64,000 nucleotides of DNA from Gammaproteobacteria bacterium (GCA_030831165.1 JAURLP010000036.1:71622-135621); one strand, 5' to 3'; shown: positions 18,801 to 29,830, numbered from the stretch's first letter. Notes: generated by a model from the letters alone, not told the origin. Numbers and translations: made by a program.

Positions 18801-20255
18801 AAACTGGTGGCAGGCCCAGGAGTTGGCACTATAGCAGCGGGGGTCGCCAAAGCTTATGCCGATTTTATAACCATTTCAGGACATGACGGGGGTACTGGCG
18901 CTAGTCCATTGACTTCCATTCGTTATGCTGGCAATCCCTGGGAACTGGGCTTAAGTGAAGTACAGCAAGCCTTGCGAGCGAATGACTTGCGTGGGCGAAT
19001 TCGCTTACAGGCAGATGGCGGATTAAAAACCGGGCTGGATGTCATAAAAGCGGCAATTCTTGGTGCGGAAAGTTTTGGTTTTGGCACTATCCCCATGGTT
19101 GCTTTGGGATGTAAATATCTACGTATCTGTCATTTGAATAATTGTGCAACGGGCGTAGCTACTCAAGATGATAAATTGCGAGCTGAGCATTTCATCGGTG
19201 AAGTAGAAATGGTAATGAATTATTTTAAATTTGTTGCGCAGGATACTAGGCAATGGATGGCTCGACTTGGTGTAAGCAATCTTGTCGATCTGATTGGACG
19301 TACAGATTTATTTGAGATGATGCATCCTCAGACTGAGAAACAGGCAAATATAGACCTTTCAAGATTGTTGTATAATGATCATATCCCTAAAGAAAAAGAT
19401 CAATACTGTGTTACATCCAGCAATGCTCCCCTGGATAAAGGTTTGCTTGCTGAACAGATGGTTAAAGATATGCTTCCGGCAATAGAGAGCAGGAGTGGCG
19501 GTATTTTTAACTATGAAGTACAGAATTTTAATCGATCTATAGGTGCGCGTTTATCTGGTGAAATTGCTAAACGCTATGGAAACAATGGTATGGCAGGGGC
19601 TCCTTTAAATATTCGATTAACGGGTTGTGTCGGGCAAAGTTTTGGCGTCTGGAATGCTGGTGGTTTGAATATGACATTAATAGGCGATGCCAATGATTAT
19701 GTTGGCAAGGGGATGGCAGGCGGAAAACTAGTAGTTGTACCTTCAGCTGGGTCAAGTTTCAAAACACAGGATACTTCAATAATCGGCAATACATGCTTAT
19801 ATGGTGCTACCGGTGGTAAATTATTTGTTGCCGGGCGAGCAGGTGAAAGATTTGCTGTCAGAAATTCTGGGGTACATGCAGTTATTGAAGGAGCCGGTGA
19901 CCACTGTTGTGAGTATATGACCGGCGGTATCGTAACGGTCTTGGGAAGTGTGGGTCATAATTTCGGTGCTGGCATGACCGGAGGGTTCGCCTACGTACTG
20001 GATCTAGAGAAAAACTTTGTAGATAAATATAACCATGAATTGATCGAAGTCCATCGAATACGCCAAGAGGGGATGGAAGAATATCGAAATCATTTGCGTG
20101 GAGTTATCAATGAATATGTTGCAGAAACTGGTAGTGTCTGGGGACAAGAAATACTGGATAACTATGTCGATTATTTACGTAAATTTTGGCTAGTCGTTCC
20201 AATAGAAGCCAGTATAAAAAGCCTGTTAGATTATATTGATGTGACTTCACAGTAG
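15807..20255 (+). CDS. gltB: Glutamate synthase (NADPH) large subunit
   Basis: GltB makes two glutamates from glutamine and 2-oxoglutarate together with GltD. The ATG at 15807 is preferred over a TTG at 15789: it gives 1482 residues beginning like Pseudomonas GltB, with GGTAGAG upstream. The catalytic cysteine of the class II amidotransferase is in RDNCGFG at residue 15, so a 14-residue propeptide must be removed. The order is amidotransferase, central domain, FMN-binding synthase domain ([17 protein letters not shown]) with the 3Fe-4S motif [12 protein letters not shown], then the GXGXG beta-helix ([13 protein letters not shown]). gltD follows after 17 bp. Confidence 0.98.
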   Translation: MRPGLYNPSEFRDNCGFGLVAHIKGQASHDLLQTAIKSLTCMTHRGGIAADGVTGDGCGLLLQKPDTFLRAIGQEQFGIKLSENYGVGMVFFSQEESKADFARNILNQEIIKQGLEVIGWRNVPYNSSACGSMALECMPDIEQVFVNAEGLSKEQLAVKLFVARRKAENQLLEDEDFYVCSLSASVLSYKGLMMPADLPNFYLDLQDPRLEVAICTYHQRFSTNTLPKWPLAQPFRMLAHNGEINTIRGNRNWAKARISKFKSAAIPNIEEIAPLVNSTGSDSSSMDNMLELLVTSGMDLYQAIRLIIPPSWQNMEDLDEALRGFYTFNSFHMEPWDGPAGVVLTDGRFAACALDSNGLRPSRWVMTKNGYITAASEIGVNDYKPEDVIAKGRVGPGQILVVDTQEGEILNSDDVGNYLKVKQPYAKWVKEKSYYVESTLAEHIPALKPLHPDECERHMKMFQVTFEEMDQVMRPLASSASEGTGSMGDDTPIAVLSQKIRPLYDYFRQQFAQVTNPPIDSLRETIVMSLETRMGRELNIFEETPEHANRVILTSPLLSPVKYYNLLHLKKPDYESVHISLAYDPELGLKQAIKEVVKKAEQAVLDGIVLLFISERMPQKGQLVINALLATAAIHQNLNEKGLRCDSNLIVETASARDSHQIACLIGYGATAVYPYMSYDTIEHMVAHKLLDMPSLKAHKNYRKGINKGLLKILSKMGISTISSYRGAELFEIVGLADEITELCFPDSLSRIQGATFEHLQKDQQVLANEAWSARKGLQPGGLLKYIHGGEYHMINPDVVMTIQEAVKSGDFEKYRKFAHLVDNRPLSTLRDMLALRDDLEPIDIDEVEPLENILKRFDSAGMSLGALSPEAHEALAQAMNRLGGRSNSGEGGEDPVRYNTDKVSKIKQIASGRFGVTPHYLVNAEVLQIKIAQGAKPGEGGQLPGRKVNELIARLRYSVPGVTLISPPPHHDIYSIEDLAQLIFDLKQVNPDAMVSVKLVAGPGVGTIAAGVAKAYADFITISGHDGGTGASPLTSIRYAGNPWELGLSEVQQALRANDLRGRIRLQADGGLKTGLDVIKAAILGAESFGFGTIPMVALGCKYLRICHLNNCATGVATQDDKLRAEHFIGEVEMVMNYFKFVAQDTRQWMARLGVSNLVDLIGRTDLFEMMHPQTEKQANIDLSRLLYNDHIPKEKDQYCVTSSNAPLDKGLLAEQMVKDMLPAIESRSGGIFNYEVQNFNRSIGARLSGEIAKRYGNNGMAGAPLNIRLTGCVGQSFGVWNAGGLNMTLIGDANDYVGKGMAGGKLVVVPSAGSSFKTQDTSIIGNTCLYGATGGKLFVAGRAGERFAVRNSGVHAVIEGAGDHCCEYMTGGIVTVLGSVGHNFGAGMTGGFAYVLDLEKNFVDKYNHELIEVHRIRQEGMEEYRNHLRGVINEYVAETGSVWGQEILDNYVDYLRKFWLVVPIEASIKSLLDYIDVTSQ

Positions 20256-20260
20256 TTTAA

Positions 20261-21702
<1,442 letters not shown>

Positions 21703-21703
<1 letters not shown>

Positions 21704-22767
21704 TGTCATCTTCTCTTAAAAATGATCGTTTTCTAAAGGCTTTGTTACGTCAGCAGGTTGATGTTACGCCAGTCTGGATGATGCGCCAGGCAGGGCGATA
21801 CCTTCCGGAATACCGGGCAGTCCGTTCTAAAGCCGGTAATTTCATGAATCTTTGCCAAAATCCAGAACTTGCCTGTGAAGTCACATTACAACCCTTGCGG
21901 CGCTATGACCTAGATGCAGCAATTCTTTTCTCCGATATTTTGACTATTCCGGATGCCATGGGATTAGGTTTATATTTTGAAGCCGGAGAAGGTCCAAAAT
22001 TTCACAAGCCAGTCCGAACTGAAGCCGACATCGAGGCTTTACCTGTGACCAATGCAGAGCAGGATTTACCCTATGTGCTAGATGCCGTCAGCCTTATTCG
22101 AAAAGAATTGAACGGCATAGTTCCTCTGATAGGATTTTCAGGGAGCCCCTGGACAGTAGCTACATATATGGTGGAAGGTGGCAGCAGTAAGGATTTTGCG
22201 ACGATTAAAAGCCTGATGGTGAACTCTCCTGAACTAATGCATCAGCTCCTGGAGAAAGTTGCCCTTTCTGTTACTGATTATTTAAATGCCCAGATACGTG
22301 CGGGCGCACAAGCCGTGCAAATTTTTGATACCTGGGGAGGGGCCTTAAGTCCCCATTGCTATAAAGAATTTTCATTAGCATATATGGAAAAAATAATAGC
22401 TGGCTTAATCCATGAAAATGACGGGCGGCGAGTGCCGGTTATTGTGTTTACAAAAAATGGTGGTCTTTGGTTGGAGACAATTGCAGAATGCGGCGCTGAC
22501 TGTGTTGGTTTGGATTGGACAATAAATATTGCTGACGCCAGAGCAAGAATAGGTCATAAAGTTGCTTTGCAGGGTAATATGGACCCCTCAGTTTTATATG
22601 CAAGCCCAGAAAAAATTCGTGCAGAAGTGGCCATGATACTAGAACAATTTGGCTCAGCTCCTGGACATGTTTTTAATCTTGGACATGGGATACATCAGCA
22701 TGTTGACCCTGAGCATGCGAAAGTCTTCATCGATGCTGTTCATGAACTTTCAGCTAAGTATCACTAA
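21703..22767 (+). CDS. hemE: Uroporphyrinogen decarboxylase
   Basis: Decarboxylates uroporphyrinogen III to coproporphyrinogen III in haem synthesis. The signature [16 protein letters not shown] is near the N-terminus, and the second signature is around [17 protein letters not shown]. Catalytic Asp lies in [17 protein letters not shown]; the C-terminus has [15 protein letters not shown]. The 354-residue length is normal. It starts within the gltD stop codon (TGATG), so it is translationally coupled; gltBD-hemE order is also seen in Pseudomonas. Confidence 0.97.
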
Positions 22768-22915
22768 AGCTATTCCGCTTGTTGTTACTTCATTAAAAGC
22801 CCAATTTAAATAAATCACATACTTAACTGTATGCTCTTTCATTAAATAAGGCTTTTGCCTTGTTCCAACTTGGCTCATAACGCTTTCTTTTATTTTAAAC
22901 GGTAGAATAAGTCTC

Positions 22916-23413
22916 ATGGAGCTTTCTTCATTTAAGAAACATGTTTTTGTTGGCCTGGGCTCGAATCTAGACTCAACATTTGGTTCGCCTAAAGATAATG
23001 TGCTGGAGGCTGTGGAGCGTATAAAACTTGTTAGCGATGCCCCAATTCTGGTTTCTTCTTTGCTTGAAAGCGAGCCTTTAGATTGCCCACCGGGTTCTCC
23101 CGATTTTATTAATGCGGTTTTGGCTTTTGTTCCAAAACAAAATGAAACACCGCTGGATCTTCTGCATAAGTTGCAGAAGATTGAAAAGGCAATGGGGCGA
23201 ATCCGCAGCGGCTTAAAAAATGAAGCCAGGGTGATAGATCTGGATTTGCTTTTATTTAAAGAAGAGAGTCTTGAAAGTGAAGAGTTGATCTTGCCGCATC
23301 CAGAAATACTTTATAGAGATTTTGTATTGCAGCCTTTACAACAGCTTTTAAGTGAAGACGCGAAGGTAGGGTTGCTGGCTTTTATAAAAAAACTCCGCCA
23401 AAAGCGGAGTTAA
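22916..23413 (+). CDS. folK: 2-amino-4-hydroxy-6-hydroxymethyldihydropteridine pyrophosphokinase
   Basis: HPPK attaches pyrophosphate to 6-hydroxymethyl-dihydropterin in folate synthesis. The family opening VFVGLGSNL, the FINAVLAF strand, the LLHKLQKIEKAMGR helix and the metal-binding VIDLDLLLF are all present, followed by LPHPEILYRDFVLQPL. It has 165 residues, close to E. coli FolK. The final seven codons also encode, on the opposite strand, a hairpin with a T tract that looks like the bioA terminator. Confidence 0.95.
   Translation: MELSSFKKHVFVGLGSNLDSTFGSPKDNVLEAVERIKLVSDAPILVSSLLESEPLDCPPGSPDFINAVLAFVPKQNETPLDLLHKLQKIEKAMGRIRSGLKNEARVIDLDLLLFKEESLESEELILPHPEILYRDFVLQPLQQLLSEDAKVGLLAFIKKLRQKRS
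23384..23411 (-). terminator. Rho-independent terminator for bioA, inside the end of folK
   Basis: On the minus strand AACTCCGC, loop TTTTG, GCGGAGTT forms a perfect 8-bp stem (23391-23411), followed by a run of seven T (23386-23392, partly in the stem). No T tract follows on the plus strand, so it works for minus-strand transcripts, that is bioA, which ends 167 bp upstream. Confidence 0.75.
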
Positions 23414-23577
23414 GATAAACGAATTTTAGATAGTTGGTATTTCCATTACTGCTTAACTATTACAAAACACCAATTATCAAGCACATGGGGAAGCCATGAT
23501 TAGCAGGTTTTAATTTTAGGTGTATTTTACATAGTAAAGAGAGGTCTGGTTCACAAAACACAAGTTAGCGACCTCAG

Positions 23578-24852
23578 TTAAGGTAATAATTTTGTGAACG
23601 TCAGGATTGCTTGCGTAAGCTGGTTGAGCTCTTCCGAATTAATAATATAGGGGGGCATAATGTAAAGCAGTTTGCCGAACGGTCGTATCCATACCCCTTT
23701 GCTCACAAAAAACTCTTGCGCGAATTTCAAATCAATTGCTTCTTTCATTTCAACAACGCCGATGGCACCAAGTATTCTAACTTCGCTCACAGATTTGCTT
23801 TCTAAGCAGCTTTCAAACTCTTTAGATAGTTGCTTCTCAATATTTGTAACTCTATCTTGCCAAGGTGAATTTAATAAAAGATTGATGCTGGCTATTGCTG
23901 TGGCGCAAGCCAGCGGATTGCCCATAAAGGTCGGGCCATGCATAAAGACACCGCCATTTTCCGATATTCTATCACTGACTTTCTCGTTACAAAGAGTTGC
24001 GGCCAGGCTCATATATCCGCCAGTTAACGCTTTTCCAAGGCAAAGGATATCGGGCTCAATATTTGCGTGTTCACAGGCGAACATAAGTCCTGTTCTACCA
24101 AAGCCTGTAGCAATTTCATCCGCTATCAATAGGAGGTCATATTCATCACATAAGGCTCTAATTTTGGTTAAGTAATCAGCAGAATAAAACCACATACCAC
24201 CAGCACCTTGAACAATTGGCTCCAGAATAAGAGCAGCCAGTTCGGTTTTGTGCGTTTCCATTAATAATTTAATACTGGATAGGTCTTCTTCAAGACAAGG
24301 TTCACCAAAGCGACAGGCCGGTCTTTCTGCAAAATAGTTAAGAGGCAGGCTACCTTCGAATAAATGATGCATTCCATTCACGGGGTCACAAACAGACATG
24401 GCCCCAAAAGTATCGCCATGATATGCGCCGCGAAGACTTAATATTTTGTTCCTGTTCTGCTGTCCTTGATTTATCCAGTATTGCTTGGCCATCTTAATGG
24501 CAACTTCAACGGCAACAGAGCCTGAATCAGAAATAAAAACCTTTTGCAGGGAAGGGGGGGTGATTTGAAGCAGAAGTTCAGTTAATTCAATAGCTGGCGC
24601 ATGGGTGAGGCCACCAAACATAACATGGGCCATATTATCCAGTTGTTTTGTAAGGGCTTGGTTGAGTTCTGGACGGTTGTAGCCATGGATCATACACCAC
24701 CATGAAGCCATACCATCGATAAGTCGTCGGCCATCTTCCAGTTCGATATAAACACCATCTGCCTTAGCCACAGGATAAACCGGCAAGGGGTTTTGCATAG
24801 ATGTATAAGGATGCCAAATATGGTTTTTATCGAAATCAATATCAATCATCAT
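23578..24852 (-). CDS. bioA: Adenosylmethionine-8-amino-7-oxononanoate aminotransferase
   Basis: A PLP enzyme that uses SAM as amino donor to make DAPA in biotin synthesis. The opening HIWHPYTSM, then GMASWWCMIHGYN, SGSVAVEVAIKMA, the PLP-binding IADEIATGFGRTG and the lysine in CLGKALTGGYMSLAAT are all BioA signatures. The length of 424 residues is normal. It stands alone, about 5 kb from bioBFCD and on the opposite strand. Two adjacent ATGs (24852 and 24849) are possible starts. No BirA-type operator was recognised by eye upstream. Confidence 0.96.
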   Translation of the reverse strand: MMIDIDFDKNHIWHPYTSMQNPLPVYPVAKADGVYIELEDGRRLIDGMASWWCMIHGYNRPELNQALTKQLDNMAHVMFGGLTHAPAIELTELLLQITPPSLQKVFISDSGSVAVEVAIKMAKQYWINQGQQNRNKILSLRGAYHGDTFGAMSVCDPVNGMHHLFEGSLPLNYFAERPACRFGEPCLEEDLSSIKLLMETHKTELAALILEPIVQGAGGMWFYSADYLTKIRALCDEYDLLLIADEIATGFGRTGLMFACEHANIEPDILCLGKALTGGYMSLAATLCNEKVSDRISENGGVFMHGPTFMGNPLACATAIASINLLLNSPWQDRVTNIEKQLSKEFESCLESKSVSEVRILGAIGVVEMKEAIDLKFAQEFFVSKGVWIRPFGKLLYIMPPYIINSEELNQLTQAILTFTKLLP

Positions 24853-24998
24853 GGACGATTTTAATCTAAACCCAATGAGAAAGCCCTAGGGATTTTTGCT
24901 TAAAAATCTGTAAAAAAATTTGTTCATGTTTGGACTAATTGCTGCAGATTAGGTAGCCTTGTATCTACAAAACTAAAAATTCACTTATCGGAGGGATA

Positions 24999-25370
24999 AT
25001 GAGTTCATTTATCAGAAAATTTAGCCTAGGAGTTGCTCTTTTAGCAATGACTTCGACAATAGGTTTAGCACAAGATCGTCCAATTGGAGGGGCTAATTGT
25101 ACTAATCCAGCTGTACCAGCCATCCCTGATAATGCTGGCCAGGATCTAGACAGGCTTTTAGATGCTCAAGATGCTGTTCAAGCATTCATGGCTGATTCAA
25201 ATGAATTTATAGATTGTGTTAATACAGTTATAGAAAGAAGATCAAACGCTGCAGGTGCAGATGCCATTAATGAATGGACTGATTTAATTAATGCTAACGT
25301 TGATGCACAGGAGGCGGTTGCAGCAGCTTTCAATGTCCAAGTTCAAATATACCAGGCAAGTGATAATTAA
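24999..25370 (+). CDS. Small secreted protein of unknown function
   Basis: A 123-residue protein with a signal peptide (MSSFIRKFSLGVALLAM, cleavage after GLAQ or nearby) and a strong ribosome site (CGGAGGG). The mature part has two cysteines, in GGANCTNPAVPAIPD and EFIDCVNTV, likely forming a disulfide. The rest is acidic and helical, with a DAQDAVQAFMADSNEFIDC stretch. It resembles a loosely defined family of small periplasmic proteins in Xanthomonadales and other Proteobacteria that share a C...P.IP opening and a YxxC-like helix; no function is known. It is a single-gene unit closed by a strong terminator. Confidence 0.75.
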   Translation: MSSFIRKFSLGVALLAMTSTIGLAQDRPIGGANCTNPAVPAIPDNAGQDLDRLLDAQDAVQAFMADSNEFIDCVNTVIERRSNAAGADAINEWTDLINANVDAQEAVAAAFNVQVQIYQASDN

Positions 25371-25390
25371 ATTTTAGTTTCTGTTTTACT

Positions 25391-25419
25391 AAAAAAAGGG
25401 CTCTTGGAGCCCTTTTTTT
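25391..25419. terminator. Bidirectional rho-independent terminator
   Basis: GGGCTC, loop TTG, GAGCCC (25398-25412) is flanked by seven A on the left and seven T on the right, so it can end transcription both from the small secreted protein gene (plus) and from dcp (minus), which converge here. Confidence 0.9.
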
Positions 25420-25443
25420 CATGTTTATATTCTTATTTTTGTC

Positions 25444-27618
25444 TTAGTTCAAACCGCGCCTGATCAGTAAAGGTTCAACATTAGGTTCACGTCCCCGGAA
25501 ATTTCTAAACAAATTCATTGCTTCCACACTGCCGCCTTTAGAAAGTAGGGTGTCTCTGAAGTGTTGGCCGTTTTGTCTGAGCATGCCTCCATTTTCTTTA
25601 AACCACTCCACCGTGTCAGCATCTAACACTTCACTCCATATGTATGAATAATATCCTGCTGAATATCCCCCCATAATGTGTGAGAAGTAACTCAGACGAT
25701 ATCTGGGAGGTACAGCCGTTAAATCAAATCCCGCATTAATTAAAGCATCAGCTTCAAATTGCATGATTTCATCTGCAGAAGGTATTTGATCAGCTGGTAA
25801 CTGGTGCAAGGTTAAGTCAGTAAGTGAGGCAGCCAGGTATTCCGTTGTTGCAAAACCTTGATTAAAAAGTTGCGAATCCAGTACTCGTTGAAGTAGGTCA
25901 GAAGGCAAGGGTTCTCCAGTTTCATAGTGCACTGCATAGTTGGCAAGTACTTCAGGCCAGCTAGCCCACATCTCATTTACTTGCGAAGGAAATTCCACAA
26001 AATCTCTTGGTACGCTGGTGCCAGAAAATGACGGATAAGTAACATTTGAAAACATCCCATGCAAGGCATGCCCGAATTCATGAAACATGGTAGTGACTTC
26101 ATCAAAAGTCATTAGTGTTGGCTCCCCGGGAGGCGGCTCAGGAATATTTAAGTGGTTTGCAACTACTGGTTGTTGTTCCAGTAGGTTAGATTGACCTACA
26201 TAGGCATTCATCCATGCGCCGCCCCTTTTGCTAGAGCGGGCATATAGATCCATGATAAAGAAAGCCAGCGTGCTGCCATCTTCTTCGAATACTTCAAAAA
26301 CGCGAACATCTTCTTGATAAACCGGTAAATCAAAACGTTCCTGAAAGCTGAGGCCATAAATTTTTCCGGCGGCGTAAAACAAACCATTCTGCATTACATT
26401 ATTGACTTCGAAATAAAGTCGCAGCTGGTTCTCATCAAACTGATAACGCTCTTGTCTGACTTTTTCAGCATAGTAGGCCCAATCCCAGGCTGCCAATTCA
26501 AAATCGCCATTTTCAGCATCAATCATTGCCTGCAGATCAGCCGCTTCCCTAATAGCATTGGCAACAGCTGGAGGAATCAGTTCAGCCAGGCTTTGGTTGA
26601 CAGCTTCTATGCTTTGAGCTGTTTGATTTTGCAAAATATAATCGGCATGTGAGTCAAAGCCTAACAATTCTGCTCTTTCATCACGCAGGCGAACGGTTCT
26701 GCTTAAAATTTCACGGTTGTCATATTCACCACCCCGATTACCTCGTGACAGGGACGTCTCGTAGATACGCTGACGTAGTTCTCGGTTTTCAAGTTTTGTC
26801 AGAGAAGGCTGGCCGCTGGTGTTGAGTAAAGGAATAACATATTTGCCGGGTAAATCTCTGGCATTTGCTTCGTCCGCAGCGGCCTGAATTTCGGCATCAC
26901 TTAAGCCTGCCAATTCAGCCCTTTCATCAATGACCATTGCAACAGCATTGACTTCGTTCAAAACATTTTGGTTATAGCGTGTAGATAACTCAGCCAACTC
27001 AGTATTGATCGCTCTTAATCTTTCCTTATCTTTGTCATCAAGCTGGGCTCCTGCTCTAACAAATGCTTTGTGAGTCTCTTCCAATAAGCGCAAGGATTCT
27101 GGATCCAGTCCCAATGCGTTACGGCTTTGGTAAAGCTTGTCAATTCGACTAAATAAGGCCTCATTTAAGTTGATCTGATCGTTATGCGCCGATAAAAGTG
27201 GTGCAATTTCGACCTGTATAGCATTAAGTTCTTCATTGGTATGGGCTGATGTCATTGAATAGAAAACGGTTGATACTCTGTTAAGTAATTGTCCGGATAA
27301 TTCCAGAGGTATTAAGGTGTCAGCAAAAGTTGGTGCTTCCGGTTGACTGGTAATTGCTTCTATTTCAGATAATTGCTCGGCCATACCTTGCTCGAAAGCA
27401 GGGATGTAGTGTTCTGGAGAAATTAAATCAAATTGCGGAAATTGAAAATCTAAAGTGCTGGGCCTTAAAAAAGGGTTGTCTGTTAGCGTGTTATTCATAG
27501 TAGGTTCTGTCTCAATTAAAGTATTTGCAGTAGAGGACTGGCCAGCTGAATTATCGTTAGAGCAGGCGACCAAAAAGCCGATAGTCAAAGTCACTAAGAA
27601 AGTATATTTATAAATCAT
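25444..27618 (-). CDS. dcp: Peptidyl-dipeptidase Dcp-like, M3 family lipoprotein
   Basis: A zinc metallopeptidase of family M3 with the HExxH motif in TTMFHEFGHALHGMFS. It matches E. coli Dcp across its length, for example NPFLRPSTLDFQFPQFD, AWDWAYYAEKVRQERYQF and PRDFVEFPSQVNEMWA, so it probably removes C-terminal dipeptides. The start at 27618 is chosen because it gives a lipoprotein signal with lipobox LVAC; an earlier ATG (27663) lies inside the upstream gene. E. coli Dcp has no lipobox, so here the enzyme is likely anchored in the periplasm. It is the third gene of a tight minus-strand operon. Confidence 0.9.
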   Translation of the reverse strand: MIYKYTFLVTLTIGFLVACSNDNSAGQSSTANTLIETEPTMNNTLTDNPFLRPSTLDFQFPQFDLISPEHYIPAFEQGMAEQLSEIEAITSQPEAPTFADTLIPLELSGQLLNRVSTVFYSMTSAHTNEELNAIQVEIAPLLSAHNDQINLNEALFSRIDKLYQSRNALGLDPESLRLLEETHKAFVRAGAQLDDKDKERLRAINTELAELSTRYNQNVLNEVNAVAMVIDERAELAGLSDAEIQAAADEANARDLPGKYVIPLLNTSGQPSLTKLENRELRQRIYETSLSRGNRGGEYDNREILSRTVRLRDERAELLGFDSHADYILQNQTAQSIEAVNQSLAELIPPAVANAIREAADLQAMIDAENGDFELAAWDWAYYAEKVRQERYQFDENQLRLYFEVNNVMQNGLFYAAGKIYGLSFQERFDLPVYQEDVRVFEVFEEDGSTLAFFIMDLYARSSKRGGAWMNAYVGQSNLLEQQPVVANHLNIPEPPPGEPTLMTFDEVTTMFHEFGHALHGMFSNVTYPSFSGTSVPRDFVEFPSQVNEMWASWPEVLANYAVHYETGEPLPSDLLQRVLDSQLFNQGFATTEYLAASLTDLTLHQLPADQIPSADEIMQFEADALINAGFDLTAVPPRYRLSYFSHIMGGYSAGYYSYIWSEVLDADTVEWFKENGGMLRQNGQHFRDTLLSKGGSVEAMNLFRNFRGREPNVEPLLIRRGLN

Positions 27619-27634
27619 GAAATTTATTTTGATC

Positions 27635-28000
27635 CTATTGATTGAATTCAGAGGGATAAACAAAAGATAACAACTCTGCTAGTAATACGCCACAGAATAG
27701 GCCCAGGCTATTGGCAGCCATATCCAGCCATTCACCGTAGCGGTTTACATAAAGCTGCACGAGCTCGATAAAGCCGCTGTAGGCCAGGAAGAAGACAACA
27801 ATAAACCACCAATATTTCGGTTTTCTTAGTACCAAAGGAGTAACCAGCGCAGCATAGGCGATTAAATGATGTAACTTGTCACTTCCTGGGGCAGGTGGTA
27901 ACTCTTCCAGCGGCGTTAGAGATAGCACTGTAATACTACATAGAATTACAGCAGTAATGGCAAGCCAGTAATTACGTATATAGTTTATAACGTTACCCAT
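27635..28000 (-). CDS. VanZ family membrane protein
   Basis: A 121-residue protein with about four membrane segments. It has the VanZ-like features: a Ser-Leu-Thr-Pro motif after the first segment, DKLHHLIAYAALVTPL, and a third region FIELVQLYVNRYGEWLDMAANSLGLFCG. VanZ proteins are associated with teicoplanin resistance in enterococci, but the small proteobacterial members have no proven role. It begins 6 bp after the SpoIIAA-like gene and ends 16 bp before dcp. Confidence 0.85.
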   Translation of the reverse strand: MGNVINYIRNYWLAITAVILCSITVLSLTPLEELPPAPGSDKLHHLIAYAALVTPLVLRKPKYWWFIVVFFLAYSGFIELVQLYVNRYGEWLDMAANSLGLFCGVLLAELLSFVYPSEFNQ

Positions 28001-28006
28001 TAATTT

Positions 28007-28381
28007 TTATGATTCCGGATTATCTAACCAGGCTTCAGCCTCAGTTTGTTGCTCTAAATCAAATGCTTTTATAGTCAGCCCCGGGATTAATTTCCCTTCG
28101 ATTTCGGCGGCTTTTTGCAACCATAAAACGTCAGTCAGTATAGCAGCACGATCAAAATTATTTATCACTGTCAAAATTGAAGGTAGGCGCGTGAATTCAT
28201 AAACGATAGCACCGAAAGAGGGAAGATGAAAATCGGTAATTCTATAAAGCATTTTCCCCTGTGATATCGTTTCAGATAATGTTATGAACTGATCCAGCCC
28301 CACTTTCATTTGATCAGCATCCAGTTTGCCACTGAGAGCTATATCAATTCGCTGATAGTTAATTTTATTAACAGTAAACAA
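28007..28381 (-). CDS. SpoIIAA-like (STAS-related) protein
   Basis: A 124-residue soluble protein. The pattern IDIALSGKLDADQMKVGLDQFI, then a Y-R-I-T-D-F strand and RAAILTDVLWLQKAAEI, matches the SpoIIAA-like family (PF11964), which has a STAS-type fold. No phosphorylatable serine context can be judged by eye. Function is unknown. It is first in the operon with vanZ and dcp. Confidence 0.7.
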   Translation of the reverse strand: MFTVNKINYQRIDIALSGKLDADQMKVGLDQFITLSETISQGKMLYRITDFHLPSFGAIVYEFTRLPSILTVINNFDRAAILTDVLWLQKAAEIEGKLIPGLTIKAFDLEQQTEAEAWLDNPES

Positions 28382-28465
28382 GTTTATTCTCCTGTGGTTA
28401 ATTTTTTATCTTTGTTGATTTAAAGTTCTTATTTATTAAGGTCGGCTACCGAGCTGAAAGTATGG

Positions 28466-28588
28466 CTATGTAACATTACCTGAATCCGGATAAGCAATAT
28501 TCCTCGATTGACTAATTTGCCTAGCTAAACTAGATTGACCCATGCCTGAAATACCAATGATGATTAATTTTTCCGCTTGCTCGTTATA
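28466..28588 (-). pseudogene. Fragment of a P-loop kinase or ATPase
   Basis: In the 316-bp gap between the SpoIIAA-like gene and doxX, one minus-strand frame reads 40 codons with a P-loop-like core, LIIIGISGMGQSSLARQIS. This matches the start of small nucleotide or shikimate-type kinases (GxSGxGKST) but the critical lysine is replaced by Gln. There is no start codon, an in-frame stop lies just before it, and the frame ends after SGNVT. I read it as a decayed N-terminus. The rest of the gap (28382-28465, 28589-28697) shows nothing recognisable besides the doxX ribosome site. Confidence 0.4.
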
Positions 28589-28697
28589 TTATCCCAGGTT
28601 ATCCAAAAATTTTGACCTTGAATTAAATATAATCTACAACAGGCTAGCTTAAGCATGAAAAATTAAATAACCAATAAACAATATAAAGGGGAAGTAC

Positions 28698-29093
28698 ATG
28701 TCGACGGATGCAGGAAAACTGGTTTTACGTTTAACTTTGGGCTTGATGATGTTATTTCATGGCTGGGATAAAGTTGTTAGAGGCGTTGATGGAATCGCAG
28801 GCTTGTTACAAAATTATGGTTTTCCTGGCTTCCTCGCATATTTGGTATTTGTGGGTGAGATACTGGCACCTTTATTTCTGATCGCTGGCGCTTATACTCG
28901 AGTTGCAGCACTACTAATAGCGGCCAATATGGTGGTAGCCATCCTTTTGGTACATTCGGGTGATGTTTTTGCGCTTTCAGGAACTGGCGGTTGGGCTATT
29001 GAAATACAAGCCTTTTACTTAATGACAGCAGTCGTCGTCTTTCTTCTTGGGCCTGGCAAACTTGGCTTTATGCCAGAAAGTCGCTGGAATTAA
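28698..29093 (+). CDS. DoxX family membrane protein
   Basis: A 131-residue integral membrane protein with four segments. The DoxX-type start (KLVLRLTLGLMMLFHGWDKVVRG) and the FVGEILAPLFLIAGAYTRVAALLIAANMVVAI block are characteristic. Members have been linked to oxidoreductase activity or thiosulfate:quinone oxidoreductase subunits, but for bacterial stand-alone members the role is unproven. A good ribosome site (AAGGGGAAG) precedes the ATG. It stands alone, convergent to the ccoP remnant. Confidence 0.88.
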   Translation: MSTDAGKLVLRLTLGLMMLFHGWDKVVRGVDGIAGLLQNYGFPGFLAYLVFVGEILAPLFLIAGAYTRVAALLIAANMVVAILLVHSGDVFALSGTGGWAIEIQAFYLMTAVVVFLLGPGKLGFMPESRWN

Positions 29094-29118
29094 TTTGTCG
29101 TGTTTCTGTGCATGCAGG

Positions 29119-29583
29119 CTACTGACTCAGCCATGCAGTCAGTAGCTTAATCTGGACATCGTCAAGAGTTTCATTGAAAGCCGGCATCTGACCATTACGC
29201 CCTACGGCAATAGATTCTTTTATAGATTCCAAGTCTCCCTGGTATAACCAGGTATCATCATTCAGCTTTGGAGCCCCTAATAGAGGGTTGTCATCTCCAT
29301 TAGGACCATGGCAAGCAATACAAAACATGTCGTATTGACCCTTGCCTGGGTGATTGGTATCAGGACTTCCTGATAAGCTCATAACATAGGCTGCCATATT
29401 CTCAACGCCTTCGTCATTCAGTAAAGCTTGCCAGCTAACCATCACAGCCAATCGGCCATTGCGTATTGTTTGTTCAATTTGTTCCGGTGTACCACCCCAT
29501 TGCCAATCAGCATCTCTTAGATTCGGAAATAAGTTGGCTTGCCCCATCGCCTCCGCGCCATTACAGGCAGTGGTAAGCCGCAA
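29119..29583 (-). pseudogene. ccoP: Remnant of cbb3 oxidase subunit CcoP (C-terminal dihaem part)
   Basis: The frame reads as the two cytochrome c domains of CcoP. The second is intact, with CIACH and the axial-Met motif MPAF, followed by a normal CcoP end. The first reads TTACN where CxxCH is expected, so the haem cannot attach; it still has the following NGAEAMGQ and DADWQWGGTPEQI blocks. There is no ATG before the first domain, only a TTG, and a stop codon lies 21 bp further up. The membrane anchor and first 100 or so residues are absent, as are ccoN and ccoO. The 247 bp upstream to bioB could not be recognised. A small secreted cytochrome is unlikely because no signal peptide is present. 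Confidence 0.65.
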
Positions 29584-29830
29584 GATCTGCAGGGATCTTT
29601 AATTCTTGGGAACAAGTTCTCGCAAGGTCATTATGTCGCTCACTCGCTTTATTACAATTGATACAAGTTCCGGGAAGCACACAATATTGGGTGTTTTTTA
29701 ACCATAAGTTAACTTTTGAAATAAATCTGGTTGACATGTAGAATCCTTTGATCGATTCAGTGTAGTACGAAAAAAAGATGTTTCCATTCCCTAGTGATGT
29801 AATTAGTTGAAGTGATACGCAGGTAAAATT

